Shown here: piece by piece, positions 61,767 through 64,000 of the stretch
Numbering within the stretch: the stretch's first letter is position 1
How the letters are laid out: the number at the start of each line of letters is the position of its first letter
Source of the DNA: Halomonas sp. KG2
GTDB taxonomy: Bacteria > Pseudomonadota > Gammaproteobacteria > Pseudomonadales > Halomonadaceae
Direction: 5' to 3'
DNA length: 64,000 nt
NCBI GenBank assembly: GCA_030440445.1
Contig: CP098528.1
Span: forward strand, 3,348,001-3,412,000
Notes under the pieces: generated by a model
The model's database searches: none
Told to the model about the DNA's origin: nothing
The model's input: only the letters and a program-made list of their open reading frames with translations
Translations under genes and position numbers: made by a program

Positions 61767-62195
61767 ATGAACATGTCACTTCGCCAATTATTTGCTCCTG
61801 CACTACTTGCCGTTGCCCTTATGCCTTTAGCCTTCAGCGCCAATGCCGATCACCACAACAGTGCAGATATTGACCGCGAAGCAATGCAGGAACGCATGGA
61901 AGAGTACCGCCAAGAAGCTTATCAACGCGCCGGTTTAAGCGAAGAGCAGCAAACTGCCTTAAACGAAGCACACGCTGAACACCGTGATGCCATGCTGTCG
62001 CTGCGCGAAGAGCACCAGGCCCAGGTGGCCGAGATCCTAACCGAAGAAGAGCAACAAACTCTGCGCGATGCCATGCGCGAGATGCATGCTGAGAAACATA
62101 GCGAGCGTCGCCAGGGGGAAAGAGCTCATGGCAAGCGCGATCATGAGCGTCGTGGACACCACAGCGAACCTGCAGAGGAAAGTGCGGCAGAGTAA
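61767..62195 (+). CDS. Spy/CpxP-like periplasmic protein with His-rich tail
   Basis: 142 residues. A signal peptide (LFAPALLAVALMPLAFSANA) is followed by a helical, charged body with the LTxxQ-like patterns AGLSEEQQTALNEAH and ILTEEEQQTLRDAM, as in Spy/CpxP/ZraP proteins that act as chaperones or metal-stress factors in the periplasm. The C-terminal 35 residues are rich in His, Arg and Glu (HGKRDHERRGHHSEP), which may bind metal. A terminator follows. Confidence 0.75.
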   Translation: MNMSLRQLFAPALLAVALMPLAFSANADHHNSADIDREAMQERMEEYRQEAYQRAGLSEEQQTALNEAHAEHRDAMLSLREEHQAQVAEILTEEEQQTLRDAMREMHAEKHSERRQGERAHGKRDHERRGHHSEPAEESAAE

Positions 62196-62226
62196 GCGTT
62201 TATTAAACGTCAAACCCTGTTCTAAC

Positions 62227-62249
62227 GCCCGGCCTAGCCGGGCATTTTT
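62227..62249 (+). terminator. Terminator after the Spy-like gene
   Basis: GCCCGGC (62227-62233) pairs with GCCGGGC (62237-62243) around CTA, followed by a run of five T (62245-62249). Rho-independent. Confidence 0.85.
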
Positions 62250-62334
62250 GTTTCTATACTCCTGAAAAGCGCTTTATCCGCGGGTCTGAAAGCTTCCCGT
62301 CGACTTGAAGTGAGCACCTAAACCGCGTATTTTA

Positions 62335-62352
62335 TTTGAACGTTCATTCAAA
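62335..62352. promoter_or_regulatory. BetI-operator-like palindrome before betT
   Basis: TTTGAACGTTCATTCAAA contains the palindrome TGAACGTTCA (62337-62346), like the operators of BetI, the TetR-family repressor of choline genes. It lies about 50 bases before betT, so choline-relieved repression by BetI is likely. The betI gene is not in this window. Confidence 0.7.
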
Positions 62353-62400
62353 AATAACGCTGTTTTTAATTCTTGTCTTAACAACAGGAGTCCGCCTCCA

Positions 62401-64000
62401 TGGCGAAAGACAACCTCAACCTCCCCTCACGCGACCGCCTCAATCCCGTGGTTTTCCACGGGAGTGTGGCGGGAATTCTCCTTTTCTTAGTTCTTACCAT
62501 GCTGTTTACCGAACAGGCTGGCGCTTTCTTCGATGCTGGGCTTGCCTGGGTAAGTAAAACGTTCGGCTGGTACTACATGCTGGCGATTGTGGCTTATCTG
62601 GTATTTGTGGTGATTATTGGCATGTCGCGCTTTGGCAGCATTCGCCTTGGCCCAGATCACTCACGACCTGAGTTTTCGCTGCTATCGTGGTCAGCCATGC
62701 TGTTTGCTGCAGGTATCGGTATTGACCTGCTGTTTTTCAGCGTGGCTGAACCGGTCGCCCACTATCTGGCACCACCTGATCTAGCGCCTGAAAGCCAAGA
62801 GGCCATGCGTCAGGCCGTCGTTCAAACCTATCTGCACTGGGGGCTTTCCGGCTGGGGGCTGTACGTGCTGATGGGTATGGCGCTGGCCTACTTTAGTTAC
62901 CGCCATCGCTTGCCACTAGCGATTCGTAGCGCGCTCTACCCAATTTTGGGCAAGCGTATCCACGGGCCAATCGGTAACGCCGTAGACATCACCGCCGTAA
63001 TCTCCACCGTGTTCGGTATCGCCACTAGTCTGGGTATTGGGGTGATGCAGCTCAATTACGGCCTCACCTACATGTTTGGTGTGCCCGAAACCCTCACCGT
63101 GCAGGTGATTTTGATCGTCCTGGTCGTGGTGTTGGCAACCATATCCGTGGTGACTGGCGTCGAGAAAGGCATTCGCCGTCTTTCTGAGTTCAACATGCTG
63201 CTCGCGCTAGCCCTAATGCTATTTGTACTCTTTTCAGGCGATACCCTGGTCCTACTAGATAAAGTGGTCAATAACGCTGGTGACTACCTTTCCGGCTTTG
63301 TGGGTGCCAGCTTTGACACCTACGCGTTTGCTGACGAAGGCGCCCAAGAGTGGAAAATGTGGTGGACGATCTTCTTCTGGGGCTGGTGGATTGCCTGGAC
63401 ACCGTTTGTCGGTCTTTTCTTGGCACGTATTTCACGTGGCCGTACCATCCGCGAATTTGTCGCTGGAGCGTTGTTTATTCCGCTGGCCTTTATGATGGTA
63501 TGGATGTCGGTGTTCGGTAACAGCGGCATTGAGCTGGTGGCCAACCAAGGTGTGGTCGAGCTGGGTGAGCAGGCACTCAACACTCCGCAAACCACGCTTT
63601 ATACACTGCTTGAGTACTACCCTTACGCAGGCCTTACTGCAGCCGTAGTAACGGTACTAGGGATTGTGTTCTTTATTACCTCTGCGGACTCCGGTGCGCT
63701 GGTACTGGCCAACTTTACGTCTATTTTGAGTGACGTTAACCACGATGCGCCGATCCGTCTACGTATTTTCTGGTCGGCAGTGATTGGCTTAATCACCATC
63801 GCCCTGTTAATGGCTGGCGGCTTAAACGCTCTGCAAAGTGCCGTGGTGATTACCGCCCTGCCTTTCTCATTGGTGATTTTCGCAGTCATGGTGGGAATGT
63901 ATAAAGCCCTGAAACTGGAAGGCAGCAAGGCCGACGCACGTCGCATGATTGCCGGTGGCGCACCCGGCGGCGACTGGCGCGAGCGTCTGGATCGTGCGCT
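62401..64000 (+). CDS. betT: BetT-like choline transporter (BCCT family), cut by window edge
   Basis: 533 codons are visible from ATG 62401 and the frame is open at the window end. The BCCT signatures are present: AAGIGIDLLFFSVAEPVAHY, HWGLSGWGLYVLMGMALAYF (the Trp-rich substrate box) and WKMWWTIFFWGWWIAWTPFV. The FFSVAEPV pattern and long C-terminal tail (MYKALKLEGSKADARRM onward) fit the BetT choline carriers. Choline is imported for conversion to the osmoprotectant glycine betaine. AGGAG lies nine bases before the ATG, and a BetI-like operator lies upstream. Confidence 0.9.

Noticed and set aside
1..64000. CRISPR arrays, tRNA, rRNA, prophage or insertion sequences
   Set aside because: No spaced direct repeats, clover-leaf patterns, rRNA sequence or transposase/phage proteins were seen.

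Overview
The window looks like chromosomal DNA of a halophilic gammaproteobacterium close to Halomonas (Halomonadaceae). The main pointers are a complete ectoine-degradation gene set (doeA, doeB, doeX, doeC, doeD), a BetT-type choline carrier behind a BetI-like operator, several osmolyte, amino-acid and sodium-dependent carriers, and protein sequences typical of that family. This is inferred from gene content; no rRNA, tRNA, CRISPR array, phage or insertion sequence was seen.

Layout. 1-4.5 kb: a universal stress protein cut by the left edge, a two-subunit fluoride exporter (fluC pair) with an ACR3-like carrier, and a SulP anion carrier with a second universal stress protein. 5-9.5 kb: isocitrate dehydrogenase, an ECF sigma factor with a small zinc-finger anti-sigma candidate and a DUF3047 protein, a 1-Cys peroxiredoxin and a CNNM/CBS membrane protein. 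9.5-12.8 kb: a zinc-starvation locus, dksA2-COG0523 GTPase-folE2 facing a DUF1826 gene across a Zur-box-like palindrome. 12.9-15.4 kb: an exported pyrophosphatase, luxS, an ABM-domain protein and a HAD hydrolase.

15.5-28.1 kb: the doe locus, all on the minus strand. doeA-doeB-doeX open ectoine and deacetylate N-acetyl-diaminobutyrate; doeC-doeD carry diaminobutyrate to aspartate. Between doeX and doeC sit four genes that are not part of the described doe pathway: a nitrilase-fold amidase, an ATP-grasp ligase, a C45-type Ntn hydrolase and a very large Orn/Lys/Arg-type decarboxylase. Together they resemble an amide-forming and amide-cleaving amine pathway, and they are the best candidate here for something undescribed.

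28-45 kb: a GhrA-like reductase, DUF3108, LysO and an SpmA-SpmB-like protein, DUF3422, asparaginase, an AGCS carrier, a LysR/DUF2798 pair, an OsmC-YcaO fusion, a TetR/KAS-II pair, and a MarR/VOC pair with a 39-bp palindrome between them, followed by a frameshifted EVE-domain gene. 45-57 kb: an RND efflux pump with a BaeSR-like two-component system, a hydrolase, a membrane AraC-type regulator with a repeat-built linker, DUF805, an unknown exported protein and a TctD/TctE-like system. 57-64 kb: the tctCBA tricarboxylate transporter converging on tctDE, a lipoprotein esterase, a Spy-like periplasmic protein and the start of betT.

Start codons were moved from the longest reading frame wherever a Shine-Dalgarno site or family alignment favoured an internal start; each such choice is stated. 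All family assignments come from reading motifs, not from database searches.
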